64,000 nt of DNA from Bacillota bacterium (GTDB lineage Bacteria > Bacillota > Clostridia > Lachnospirales > Lachnospiraceae): assembly GCA_023436065.1 (NCBI GenBank), contig JAEZKU010000011.1, positions 151,955-215,954 on the forward strand, written 5' to 3'. The notes under the pieces are model-generated. The model did not search any database and was not told the DNA's origin. It was given only the letters and a program-made list of their open reading frames with translations. The position numbers and the translations under genes were made by a program. How positions within the stretch are numbered: the stretch's first letter is position 1; the number at the start of each line of letters is the position of its first letter. Shown here piece after piece: positions 8,546-17,635 of this stretch.

Positions 8546-9445
8546 ATGCTTACTGAGGTTAGATATACCAATTCAGCACGTTACAAATGTCTGGAATATC
8601 TAAAAAAAGGATCCATGGACTTGTATTTATGCTATTGTGGGTCAGAAAATTGTGATTCGGGGCATTTCTATGGTCCGCAAATAAGAACAGAATACTTAAT
8701 CCATATTGTTATCAGCGGAAGAGGATGTTATCAGGTCGGAAATAAAACCTATGAAATTGGTCCAAATACTGCCTTCCTGATTTACCCCGGAGTAACTACC
8801 TATTATGAGGCTTGCAAAGAAGATCCTTGGTCCTATATCTGGGTTGGTTTTAATGGTATCAAAGCAGAAGCATCTTTAAAATATGCTCAATTTTCCAAAG
8901 AAAATCCGGTTGTCAAAATTGAGAACACAGAACCTTTCGTAAATTATGTCAATGGCATGCTCGACTCCAGTCAGTTAACCTATGGTAATGATCTGGCCAG
9001 AGAAGGGTTTTTATATTTATTTATTTCTACGTTAATACAAGATCGACAAAGTCAGGTAAGCATCGAAGAGGTACACGATTATTCTTATCAGGTCTATGTG
9101 GAACACACCTTGGAATATATTGAGCATAATTACCATAAAAACCTTAAGGTACAAAGCATCGCTGATTATATCGGCATTAATCGTTCCTATTTAACGAACT
9201 GTTTTAAGAGTGTCTTAAAAATCTCACCCCAGGAATACATCTTGAATTATCGAATGAATCAAGCAGGAACTCTTCTAAAAAATACCAATTTACCGATTAA
9301 TGAGATTGCACTCCAGGTAGGCTATGACGATGCTTTCAATTTCTCAAAATGTTTTAAGAAAATCTATGGGGTTACCCCTAGCAATTTCCGCAACTCAACT
9401 GAAAATCTGGTCACCTTTACCTCCAAACATGGTTCACCGGAATAA
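8546..9445 (+). CDS. AraC-family regulator with cupin sensor, paralogue of the 6051 gene
   Basis: 299 aa from the ATG at 8546. This start has a GAAAGGG site with 9-base spacing, while the in-frame ATG at 8495 has none. The N-terminal cupin (EYLIHIVISGRGCYQVGNKT, AFLIYPGVTTYYEACKEDPW) is followed by two helix-turn-helix units (KVQSIADYIGINRSYLTNCF and INEIALQVGYDDAFNFSKCF) and the closing GVTPSNFR. It belongs to the MsmR/RafR-like group and may be the activator of the alpha-galactoside operon at 11800-17333, which lies on the opposite strand beyond the chemotaxis gene. That target is inferred from position only. Confidence 0.87.
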   Translation: MLTEVRYTNSARYKCLEYLKKGSMDLYLCYCGSENCDSGHFYGPQIRTEYLIHIVISGRGCYQVGNKTYEIGPNTAFLIYPGVTTYYEACKEDPWSYIWVGFNGIKAEASLKYAQFSKENPVVKIENTEPFVNYVNGMLDSSQLTYGNDLAREGFLYLFISTLIQDRQSQVSIEEVHDYSYQVYVEHTLEYIEHNYHKNLKVQSIADYIGINRSYLTNCFKSVLKISPQEYILNYRMNQAGTLLKNTNLPINEIALQVGYDDAFNFSKCFKKIYGVTPSNFRNSTENLVTFTSKHGSPE

Positions 9446-9487
9446 AGGTGCGAGTTAATTAAAGATAACTTAACCAATAGAATCTAA

Positions 9488-9518
9488 ATGGGGCAGTGCA
9501 CAGAATTGCACGCCCCAT
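9488..9518. terminator. Bidirectional terminator between AraC and MCP genes
   Basis: ATGGGGC and GTGCA pair with TGCAC and GCCCCAT around a short loop, with T-rich sequence after it. It lies between convergent stops at 9445 and 9527. Confidence 0.65.
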
Positions 9519-9526
9519 ATTTCATA

Positions 9527-11704
9527 TTACGACTTCCTTACTTTGAATACACTTACAGCGTCCTGAAGATAATCCGCATTCTTCTGTAATTTTGATGCTG
9601 CCTTATCAAGAACCTCGACTGCCTGCTTTTGCCCAAAGACTGTTTCACAGAATTCACCTGCCATCGCAGTTGTCTCCTCCAAGGTAGAGGATATACTTTC
9701 GATTGATTTCAAGGTACTGTCTTTCGAGTGTTCCATATTCTTCATGAAATTAGTAATCTGTTTGATATGACTCGTCAGGACATCTACCCGATTCTTAATT
9801 TCCGAATATGTCCTGATCGAACTATTCAATGCCTCCTCCTGACTCAGGACGACACTCTCCGCCTGTCTTGCAGATTCCACTGTCACTATTGTCTGTGTCT
9901 GGATTTTCTTAATTATTTTATCTATCTGTTTTACAGCATCATTTGACTGTTGCGCAAGCATTCTGATTTCCTCCGCTACGACTGAAAACCCTCGTCCGGC
10001 TTCTCCTGCCCTGGCGGCTTCGATTGATGCATTCAGGCTGAGTAAATTGGTCTGTCTCGCAATTGCACCGATAGTTCCAACAATATGATCAATCTCCCTG
10101 GAATCAAGTTCGAGATTCCCTATGTCTGATATCACTACCTTTGTAATCTCAGACGTATTATTCACTTTCGCTCCAAGATTGTCCATAGTCTGAAGCCCCT
10201 GCAAAATCATATCTCCGGTATCCTTTGAGACCATCACTATGGCATTTACCTGATCATAAATATGATTAATTTCCCCCGATAAGGCAGACATTTGTTCCAG
10301 ACAATGTTCTGCATCTTCTGCTTGTTGCACAATACCCTTCTCCATATCATGAAATCCTGTTAGCAGACTCTCCGAGCCTTCCAATAGTAGCCCGGAGTTT
10401 TGCGCAACATTGCCTGAGGATCCCATAACCTGATTGCTCACATCTGTCATCTTATGAATCAGGGATTTCATACTCTCCATCATATGATTAATACTGTCAG
10501 ACAGGATTCGCAATTCATCCTTTCGTGTAATTTGAACCGTATGCGATAAATCTCCCTCAGCTGCCAGATGTAATACCTGATTGATTCTGCTGATATCCAA
10601 GCCGAAGCCTCTTGCTACCAAGGTACCAATAATTGTTACTATAATGCCGGCAATGATTGTTACAAGGATCGTCATATTTTTGATTTGGTTCGCTTCTGCA
10701 ATGATTTGAGACTTAGGAACCAATGCGCATAAGATACTGTTTCCGATGCTTAGTTTTTGATAGATAAATAAGTAATCTATGTTGTTATAAGTAATATACT
10801 GATAACCCAGGCTTTCTTCCGAAGTCAATGCAGCTTGATAAAAGGATTGTTTGGCAAATTGAAAGTCATCTGTAGCTGCACCCTTCAGAATTTCTTTTTC
10901 ACCGTTGATTACACAGCCAATCATACTGCCTTTAGCCAAATTCATATTCTCCAGAGCATCTTCTACATACTCATTCGATACATCAAATACGATATAACCT
11001 ATCTGTTTATTATTCAGATCGTAACTAAAGCTTCTGATATAACTCAGGCTGTAGCCGTTACTGTCATTATTCATTTTCTCATCCAAAGCCTTATGATAGC
11101 CTATCCAAAGGCCCTTTTGGCCAAGAGACTTCAATTGATTGGCCAACTCAGAAGCTTCAAATTCTTTATAATGAACATTTGCTATTTTGCCGCTGGTTGC
11201 GATCCCGTCGCCATGGCTTCCAAAGATACAGATGTTCCCGATATATCGCTCCGAAGAAACATTTGCGAAGATATATGATTTTATATCTCTGAAGGTGGAA
11301 AGCTTCTCAACTGTCGAATCATCATAATATCCAGAATAGTATCTCCTAATATCACTATCAGTGGTTAAAATATTTGCCTTTGATTCTATGGATTCAAAGC
11401 CCAAAGTCAAATAATCTCCCATCATAGCAAGGCTGGTTCTGGTCGCATCTTCATACTTTTTATTTAATCCGCCAGAAGACTGTATGTACGAAATTGCACC
11501 CAGAATAGCCATCAGTATCACCGGTATAAAAAAAATCAGAATTAGTTTTGTCTGTATTTTATCTATGAAACGAACCATATAATTCTTCTGCTTATAACCA
11601 CTCTTTCCTGTCTTTCCTTTATTATGATTTCTTGCAATGTTATATCTTACTATGCTTTTTATGAAATTATCAATAATTAAGTTTTCTTCCTTATTTTTCA
11701 GCAT
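9527..11704 (-). CDS. Methyl-accepting chemotaxis protein
   Basis: 725 aa. A first membrane segment near residues 53-72 and a second near 345-365 enclose a roughly 270-residue extracellular Cache-like sensor. A HAMP linker follows, then a long cytoplasmic coiled coil with the conserved signalling tip (AGRGFSVVAEEIRMLAQQS). It would report a small ligand to CheA/CheW. The start at 11704 has a TAGGAGAG site; the internal Met43 just before the first membrane helix lacks one. No terminator separates it from the GH36 gene 95 bp upstream, so it may be read with the alpha-galactoside operon and sense one of those sugars. That link is inference. Confidence 0.9.
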   Translation of the reverse strand: MLKNKEENLIIDNFIKSIVRYNIARNHNKGKTGKSGYKQKNYMVRFIDKIQTKLILIFFIPVILMAILGAISYIQSSGGLNKKYEDATRTSLAMMGDYLTLGFESIESKANILTTDSDIRRYYSGYYDDSTVEKLSTFRDIKSYIFANVSSERYIGNICIFGSHGDGIATSGKIANVHYKEFEASELANQLKSLGQKGLWIGYHKALDEKMNNDSNGYSLSYIRSFSYDLNNKQIGYIVFDVSNEYVEDALENMNLAKGSMIGCVINGEKEILKGAATDDFQFAKQSFYQAALTSEESLGYQYITYNNIDYLFIYQKLSIGNSILCALVPKSQIIAEANQIKNMTILVTIIAGIIVTIIGTLVARGFGLDISRINQVLHLAAEGDLSHTVQITRKDELRILSDSINHMMESMKSLIHKMTDVSNQVMGSSGNVAQNSGLLLEGSESLLTGFHDMEKGIVQQAEDAEHCLEQMSALSGEINHIYDQVNAIVMVSKDTGDMILQGLQTMDNLGAKVNNTSEITKVVISDIGNLELDSREIDHIVGTIGAIARQTNLLSLNASIEAARAGEAGRGFSVVAEEIRMLAQQSNDAVKQIDKIIKKIQTQTIVTVESARQAESVVLSQEEALNSSIRTYSEIKNRVDVLTSHIKQITNFMKNMEHSKDSTLKSIESISSTLEETTAMAGEFCETVFGQKQAVEVLDKAASKLQKNADYLQDAVSVFKVRKS

Positions 11705-11799
11705 CTTTTCTCTCCTAAATCATTCAATCCGGATGGAAATGAACAGCATTCGAAATTAATCGTTTCGATATCTATTAAGAATAACATTGATCTTAAATA

Positions 11800-13992
11800 C
11801 TAATGATGCATCCTGATCTCATACTGATATGCCTGATAGTCACCCCACGGGATAGGGAGCACCAGACCGGCATTCATAAGTGCCTCCCCTGTATATACTT
11901 TATCTCCGTTCACTTGGTAGAAGGCTTTTTCCTCTAGCCCCATGAGGGTAATAATGTTAAAATTTGCATTGGCATGGCTCTGATGAAACACTACACTCAG
12001 AAGACTTTGCTCTTTATCTTCTGAAACCATCTGCCAGGCAGTGAATGTATCATTTTCATACGGGTTAGTCAGGCGATAATACTCTCCGTAATTGATAACT
12101 TCATAATTACGTTTATAGAGTGCAACCTGCTGCTTGATCTGCTCCTTTTCCTCCAGGGATAATGAGTTCACATCCAGTTCGTAGCCAAAGGTTCCCGCCA
12201 TCGCTACTACGCCTCGGGTATGAAATGGCGTTATTCTGCCTGTCTGATGATTAGGAACGGCAGATACATGACTTCCCATCGTACTAATCGGATACCCAAA
12301 GGAGGTTCCGTATTGTATCTTAAGACGTTCAAAGGAGTCCGTATTATCCGAGCACCAAATCTGAGGCACGTAATAAAGCATTCCTGCATCATAACGTCCT
12401 CCACCGCTTGAGCAACCTTCAAAAAGAACGTAGGGATAATCGCCGGTTAAGCGCTCGAGCAAGCTGTATAACCCAAGAATATAATCATGAAACACCTGCC
12501 CCTGATGCTTTGCGTCCTTCTTTGCAGACCATACTTCTGCTATGCTTCGATTAAAATCCCATTTTATGTATTCAATATTGGCACTATTTAAAACAGAGGA
12601 TATTGCATCATAGATATAATCTCTCACATCCTCTCTGGATAGATCAAGAACAAGCTGATTTCTGCATCTGGTCAAGGGTCTGTTCGGTATTTGCAGGCAC
12701 CAGTCCGGGTGCTTTCTGTATAAATCACTATCCTCATTCACCATTTCCGGTTCAAACCAAACTCCAAATTTCATCCCTACCGCATTGACTCTGTCACAAA
12801 GCTCCGTCAGCGTACTATTCAGTTTCTTCGTATTGGGTATCCAATCTCCAAGGCTGGAAAAATCATCATTTCTATTCCCGAACCAACCATCATCCATAAC
12901 CAACAGCTCGATCCCTAATTCTGAAGCTGACTTCGCGATTTTCACAAGCTTTTCCGTATCAAAGTCATAATAGGTTGCTTCCCAATTATTAATCAGTATC
13001 GGTCTGCGTGTATCCTTAAATCTTCCTCTACAAAGATTATTCCGATAGAGCTTATGATAAAGATGGGAAAGCTTCTTTAAACCATCTGCGGAATAACACA
13101 TTACTACTTCAGGTGTAATAAATTCCTGCCCCGGCTTTACTTCATAACGGAAGAACCCCGGATTAATTCCCATCACAATTCTCGTCTGACCGATCTGATC
13201 TACTTCTATCTGTGCTTGAAAATTACCACTGTATAATAAAGAGAAGCCATAGCATTCTCCATTCATTTCTGTTGTATTGTGATCTGCTATTACGAAAAAT
13301 GGATTATGTTGGTGTCCACTTGTACCGCGCATGCTCTCTACCGAAAGCTTTGCATGTCCGACAGTAACTCTGTCCATCTCTCTTTCCATGGCATGTTTTC
13401 CATAAAAATGTATTAAATCAAAATGATTGTTCGGAAAGTCCAGGCAGGAGGACATAGCCTTTGTCAGTTCAAAGGCTTCCTTGCCAACATTCCTTATCTT
13501 TACGGCTCTGGTAATAATGTCGTATTCCTCAACCACTCCATAGTAAAGATCTACCTCTAATTCTGTCACTGTATCACGACAGGTAATGATCAATGTCTGC
13601 ATAGGAACATCCTCTGTCTCATAAACTGCAGGTAGATTCTCCAGCTGATATTTCCCTTTCGTAATTTTATGGGCTTGATACCTTAAGTCTGCCGCACAAC
13701 TGCCATCACTATGGATGACATCCAAGCAAGAGACACGAAAATCCCCCATACCAAAGGTAGAATACTCCTGAAGCTGGGTATCCATGGAGAAGGTTCTGTC
13801 TCTGCCTGCTTCATTAGGATTACCGCAAAAGCTTCGATCCTTTGTTTGTATTAAATAATCCAGATTACTTTCGACCCTCTTCCCATAATATAGATGTAAT
13901 AAGGTTTGGTATGGTCCTATTTTAATATGATAAGATGAGTTTCTTGTAAGCAGCCTAAATTCCTGATCTACTTCACTATATTGTATAGCCAA
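11800..13992 (-). CDS. GH36 alpha-galactosidase
   Basis: 730 aa, typical of bacterial GH36 alpha-galactosidases that release galactose from raffinose, stachyose and melibiose in the cytoplasm. The nucleophile is Asp479 in YIKWDFNRS and the acid/base is Asp549 in WCSDNTDSFERL. Other hallmarks are VMDDGWFG (366-372), GVWFEPEMV (410-418) and CSSGGGRYDAGML (527-539). The start is a TTG (13992-13990) behind AGGAGG with 8-base spacing. It is the last enzyme of the SBP-permease-permease-GH36 unit, 34 bp after the second permease. A second, unrelated alpha-glycosidase (GH4) lies 6 kb away. Confidence 0.94.
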   Translation of the reverse strand: MAIQYSEVDQEFRLLTRNSSYHIKIGPYQTLLHLYYGKRVESNLDYLIQTKDRSFCGNPNEAGRDRTFSMDTQLQEYSTFGMGDFRVSCLDVIHSDGSCAADLRYQAHKITKGKYQLENLPAVYETEDVPMQTLIITCRDTVTELEVDLYYGVVEEYDIITRAVKIRNVGKEAFELTKAMSSCLDFPNNHFDLIHFYGKHAMEREMDRVTVGHAKLSVESMRGTSGHQHNPFFVIADHNTTEMNGECYGFSLLYSGNFQAQIEVDQIGQTRIVMGINPGFFRYEVKPGQEFITPEVVMCYSADGLKKLSHLYHKLYRNNLCRGRFKDTRRPILINNWEATYYDFDTEKLVKIAKSASELGIELLVMDDGWFGNRNDDFSSLGDWIPNTKKLNSTLTELCDRVNAVGMKFGVWFEPEMVNEDSDLYRKHPDWCLQIPNRPLTRCRNQLVLDLSREDVRDYIYDAISSVLNSANIEYIKWDFNRSIAEVWSAKKDAKHQGQVFHDYILGLYSLLERLTGDYPYVLFEGCSSGGGRYDAGMLYYVPQIWCSDNTDSFERLKIQYGTSFGYPISTMGSHVSAVPNHQTGRITPFHTRGVVAMAGTFGYELDVNSLSLEEKEQIKQQVALYKRNYEVINYGEYYRLTNPYENDTFTAWQMVSEDKEQSLLSVVFHQSHANANFNIITLMGLEEKAFYQVNGDKVYTGEALMNAGLVLPIPWGDYQAYQYEIRMHH

Positions 13993-14026
13993 ATTTTTTT
14001 CCTCCTGGTATGAAAGTATTTAATTT

Positions 14027-14857
14027 TTATAGTTTTCCTCCGCTAGTCGCAATACCTTCAATAAATTGCTTTTGGAAAATAATATAGATCAGCATCATCG
14101 GCCAGATTGCTAATACTGATGCTGCCATTAATTCCGGATAATTTACTGAATACGCGCTTTGTATTTTTGAAAGTGCTGATGATAAGGTTGCAGCACTTGT
14201 TTGGCTATTTACAATCAAGGGCCACATTAAGTCTTTAAATGCAAATAATGAGGTAAAAATAGCAAGAGCGATAAGTCCTGACTTTGTAAGTGGAAGCATG
14301 ATCCTCCAGAAGGTCCTCCATACATTACATCCATCGAGTTTTGCAGACTCCTCCAATTCTTTTGGCAGACCCATAAAGAATTGTCTGAGCAGGAAGGTTC
14401 CGAAAGCACTTACCAACCCAGGAAACAGCAAAGCAAAAACAGTATTTCGTATATTCAGAAAATCTACCATTAAATACTGAGGAATGATAAAAATTTGCAC
14501 CGGAACCATCATTTGAAAGAGAACAACACCAAAGAAAAAATTTTTACCCGGAAATTGTAATCGGGCAAATGCATATGCAGCCATAGCTGAGAAGAAAACA
14601 GCACAAAGCACGCGGGAAACGATCATTAGGAACGTGTTGATATACAATTGAATAAAATCATTATTTAGCCATACCGTAACAAAGTTCTTCCACTGTGGAA
14701 TTGCAGGAAATATAACATAGGGATTCATGGAAGTCGATTCAGTGACCGTCTTTAATGAAGTGAGTACCATCCATACAAAGGGGAACACCATAATAATTGC
14801 TCCAATTATCAGCCATATATGAAGGATGATATACGAAAACAATATCTTTTTTTTCAT
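14027..14857 (-). CDS. Sugar ABC transporter permease, MalG/MsmG type
   Basis: 276 aa with six predicted membrane helices, beginning FSYIILHIWLIIGAIIMVFPF. The EAA loop that contacts the ATPase reads EESAKLDGCNVWRTFWRIMLPLTKSG (about residues 185-210). Its last helices are followed by FQKQFIEGIATSGGKL, a typical MalG-family ending. It forms the heteromeric channel with the product of 14933. No ATPase gene is present in this operon, so a shared MsmX/UgpC-like ATPase encoded elsewhere is expected. Confidence 0.92.
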   Translation of the reverse strand: MKKKILFSYIILHIWLIIGAIIMVFPFVWMVLTSLKTVTESTSMNPYVIFPAIPQWKNFVTVWLNNDFIQLYINTFLMIVSRVLCAVFFSAMAAYAFARLQFPGKNFFFGVVLFQMMVPVQIFIIPQYLMVDFLNIRNTVFALLFPGLVSAFGTFLLRQFFMGLPKELEESAKLDGCNVWRTFWRIMLPLTKSGLIALAIFTSLFAFKDLMWPLIVNSQTSAATLSSALSKIQSAYSVNYPELMAASVLAIWPMMLIYIIFQKQFIEGIATSGGKL

Positions 14858-14932
14858 AATAAACCCAAACCTTTCTCGTTTTGAGTACTATTCAAAGTGA
14901 GAACAGACTCAACTATGTAAGCATGCAGTGTT

Positions 14933-15856
14933 TTACATATAATTGACCCATTTCTTTTGGGCTTTTATTTGAATTACAGTAATCAGCATAATAATTCCTA
15001 AAAGCAATACGACAACAGCTGAGCCGTATCCCTTATTGGTATACTTAAAGGAATTATTATAAAACAGATAAACCAGAGAGACCGTGCTGTTATAAGCCGG
15101 ATTTGCCACATCGATCATCATATAGATCACGTCAAATACCTGCATAGCTGCGATGATACTGGTTACAGCTACAAAAAATATGATCGGAGATACTAAGGGT
15201 AATGTGATCTTAAAAAACTGCTTGAGAGCTGATGCCCCGTCTATATTACTTGCCTCATAATAATCCTTTGGTATCTCCTGCAGACCAGCCAATAGAATTA
15301 CCATACAATAACCGATTGAGCTCCATATTCCGATCACCGCAATGGAATTCATGGATACCCCGGGATCTTCAATCCACTTAACTTTTTCCAGACCAACACT
15401 GGTAAGTATATGATTAATAAAGCCAAAATTATAATTATATAACCAGTTCCATACCATCGTTACCGCAGCAGGGGCTGCTACCATAGGTATAAAATAGATT
15501 GTTCTATAGATTCCTTTTCCTCTGATTTTTTTATTCAATACAACTGCAATAACCAAAGCAATAAGGATTGTCAACGGAACCACCAGACAGGTATAAACCA
15601 GGGTGTTTCGTACCGCATACCAGGTTTGAACATCAGAAAACATTTTACGATAATTGTCTAGACCGATAAAGATATTTCCTTTTCCAAAGGCACCGCTCTT
15701 AAAAAAGCTCAGATATATAGTCTGTATAATCGGGATGATGTTTAATATAACTAACCCGATTATGGTTGGAGCTATCATGATATAGGCCCATTTCCACTCA
15801 TTTAAAACATTTCGCGGAACTCTTTTCTTTCCAGTAACCTGCTTATGATCTGTCAC
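14933..15856 (-). CDS. Sugar ABC transporter permease, MalF/MsmF type
   Basis: 307 aa, with a cytoplasmic N-terminus and six predicted membrane helices. The EAA loop reads YYEASNIDGASALKQFFKITLPLVSP (about residues 200-225). Translation starts at a GTG (15856-15854) with AGGAGG eight bases upstream. It lies 75 bp before the partner permease and 145 bp after the binding-protein gene, with hairpins in the latter gap. Most likely substrates are raffinose-type oligosaccharides, judged from the GH36 gene in the same operon. Confidence 0.92.
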   Translation of the reverse strand: MTDHKQVTGKKRVPRNVLNEWKWAYIMIAPTIIGLVILNIIPIIQTIYLSFFKSGAFGKGNIFIGLDNYRKMFSDVQTWYAVRNTLVYTCLVVPLTILIALVIAVVLNKKIRGKGIYRTIYFIPMVAAPAAVTMVWNWLYNYNFGFINHILTSVGLEKVKWIEDPGVSMNSIAVIGIWSSIGYCMVILLAGLQEIPKDYYEASNIDGASALKQFFKITLPLVSPIIFFVAVTSIIAAMQVFDVIYMMIDVANPAYNSTVSLVYLFYNNSFKYTNKGYGSAVVVLLLGIIMLITVIQIKAQKKWVNYM

Positions 15857-15927
15857 AATTCATCCTCCTAAAGCATAAACATATACACTATTCCAGTAAA
15901 ATGATAGTCAACGCTTCAATAAACCGG

Positions 15928-15990
15928 TATCGCAGAAAGCTGCGATATATATGAAAAGTCACGGCAACCATATAGGCTGCCGCCCTTTTC
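15928..15990 (-). promoter_or_regulatory. Two tandem hairpins between binding protein and permease genes
   Basis: On the minus transcript the first hairpin (15953-15990) has GAAAAG paired with CTTTTC outside and CGGCA with TGCCG inside. The second (15928-15947) is a perfect 8-bp stem TATCGCAG/CTGCGATA with a 4-base loop. Placed just after the binding-protein stop, they probably act as partial terminators or 3-prime stabilisers that give more binding protein than permease. The mgl operon in this window has a similar element. Confidence 0.55.
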
Positions 15991-16001
15991 ATTATTTGCG
16001 A

Positions 16002-17333
16002 TTACTGTTCCTGAGCGATTGCCTCATTCATCATCGTTGCCACATTCTTACATGCTCCTGCCACATCACCGCCATTATTATAGACATCTGTTAATAATTC
16101 GTATGCTTTATCTTCCCACACACTTGTTTGATTGGTATAAGGTCTGATCTGTGCATAGCTGAGCATATCCAGATAAGCCTTCACATTAAACTGCGGATAC
16201 GCTGCTGTCCAGGCATCAGCCGTTCCATTGAATGCAGAAATCGCAATACCAAGCTCTGCTTGCTTCTTCTGTCCTGCTTCATTGCTTAAATACTCGATCC
16301 ACTTCCAGGATTCATCAGGATGTTTGGTATTTACAGCAATTGCATTTCCAAGTCCGTTGAAGATAGATGCCTGGCCGCCATTATTGGATTTAGGTAGTAC
16401 TGCCACATCACAATTCTTTACGATATACTCATTGGCTGCAAAACCGGACAGGTTCCAGGAACCAAAGAGTGCCATTGCTACCAAACCATTCTGGAAAGCT
16501 TCTCCTCTGGCAGCATCATCTGTGATTGCGGGAGAAAGGCCTTCTCTTACAAGGTTAAAGCAATATTCCATTGCTTCAATTGTCTTAGGATCATCATAAC
16601 CGGATTTTTTATCAGCAGTTACAATCGTTCCACCATTCTGATATACGAAGTTATAATAGCCTTCCTGGCTGTGAAGAGGTGACAGAAAACCATACTGAGT
16701 TTTATCAGCTTTGGTTAGCTTCTTTGCGGCAGCCTTCATATCATCCCAGGTCCAGGTATCATTGGGATAAGCCACGCCGGCTGCATCAAACATAGTCTTG
16801 TTATACCATAGGCCAATCGTATCAAAATCCTTCGGAATAGCGTATTGCTTACCATTCAAATTATAGATCTGGCTCAGACCTTCCGGATAATTCGCCAAAT
16901 CAATCGATTCGCTACTATCAATATAACTTGTCAGATCTAAAAGCTGATCATTGGAGGCATAGTAATAAATATTATTAGAGTGCATCCAGAAGGTATCCGG
17001 CAAGGATCCACCTGTTGCTGCCGCCTCTAATGCAGTCCAATAGTCAGACCAGCCATTGACCTGAATGTCTACATGAATACCTGTTTCAGCTTCGAAACTG
17101 TCGGCAAGCTGTTGAATTAATGCAGCCTGATTGGTATCCCATACGCCATAGGAAATTGTTACTTTTTCAGTGGGTGCAGCTTCTGCATCATTAGGTGCTG
17201 CTGTTGCTGCTGTATCCGTCTTTGTAGCACTTGGTTCTTCACTGGATGTGCTTGCTGTACTCTTTCCACACCCAACCAGGAGTGAAGCTGTCATAGTCAA
17301 AATTACCAATACACTTAATAGTCTTTTCTTCAT
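16002..17333 (-). CDS. Extracellular sugar-binding lipoprotein (family 1)
   Basis: 443 aa. The signal peptide ends in lipobox LLVGC (Cys22), followed by a Ser/Thr/Ala linker. The mature domain carries family-1 features: ISYGVWDTNQAALIQQLADSFEAETGI, the signature AYAIPKDFDTIGLWYNKTMFDAAG (near residues 155-180), and WTWDDMKAAAKKLTK. It captures oligosaccharide outside the cell for the two permeases downstream. The start has a GAGGAGG site. As the first gene of the operon it is likely transcribed from the 17334-17490 region, where I see no strong sigma-A box pair. Confidence 0.93.
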   Translation of the reverse strand: MKKRLLSVLVILTMTASLLVGCGKSTASTSSEEPSATKTDTAATAAPNDAEAAPTEKVTISYGVWDTNQAALIQQLADSFEAETGIHVDIQVNGWSDYWTALEAAATGGSLPDTFWMHSNNIYYYASNDQLLDLTSYIDSSESIDLANYPEGLSQIYNLNGKQYAIPKDFDTIGLWYNKTMFDAAGVAYPNDTWTWDDMKAAAKKLTKADKTQYGFLSPLHSQEGYYNFVYQNGGTIVTADKKSGYDDPKTIEAMEYCFNLVREGLSPAITDDAARGEAFQNGLVAMALFGSWNLSGFAANEYIVKNCDVAVLPKSNNGGQASIFNGLGNAIAVNTKHPDESWKWIEYLSNEAGQKKQAELGIAISAFNGTADAWTAAYPQFNVKAYLDMLSYAQIRPYTNQTSVWEDKAYELLTDVYNNGGDVAGACKNVATMMNEAIAQEQ

Positions 17334-17635
17334 ATACTACAATCCTCCTCTATACTTTTGTTCTTTATGAACTGAACTTATTGTATCATTGGTAGCATTA
17401 CATTAACATGGTAATTTGTGATATCTATATGTATAAATGTGAATATGAGCATGGTTTTTCGTCATATTTACCATAACTCACTATCACATGCTGAAAAAGC
17501 CTGTATCAAATTGATACAGGCCGATAAAATACTATTCATTCCATTATATAGCCGACATCTGTTTCGAAGTCCAGCTAATCATACTACCCCCTAATATTAT
17601 TTTGCTTACATGCCGGTATTATTAATTGCGACGAA
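17334..17635. other. Intergenic region before the alpha-galactoside operon
   Basis: About 300 bp of AT-rich sequence containing no convincing ORF. It holds the leader of the sugar-binding gene (GAGGAGG site at its left end) and the terminator of the radical SAM gene at 17494-17521. A TACAAT at minus-strand positions near 17385 could be a -10, but it has no good -35. Confidence 0.5.
17494..17521 (-). terminator. Terminator of the RiPP-type operon
   Basis: On the minus strand GCCTGTATCAA pairs with TTGATACAGGC almost without loop, followed by TTTTT. It sits about 115 bp after the stop of the radical SAM gene. Confidence 0.75.
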
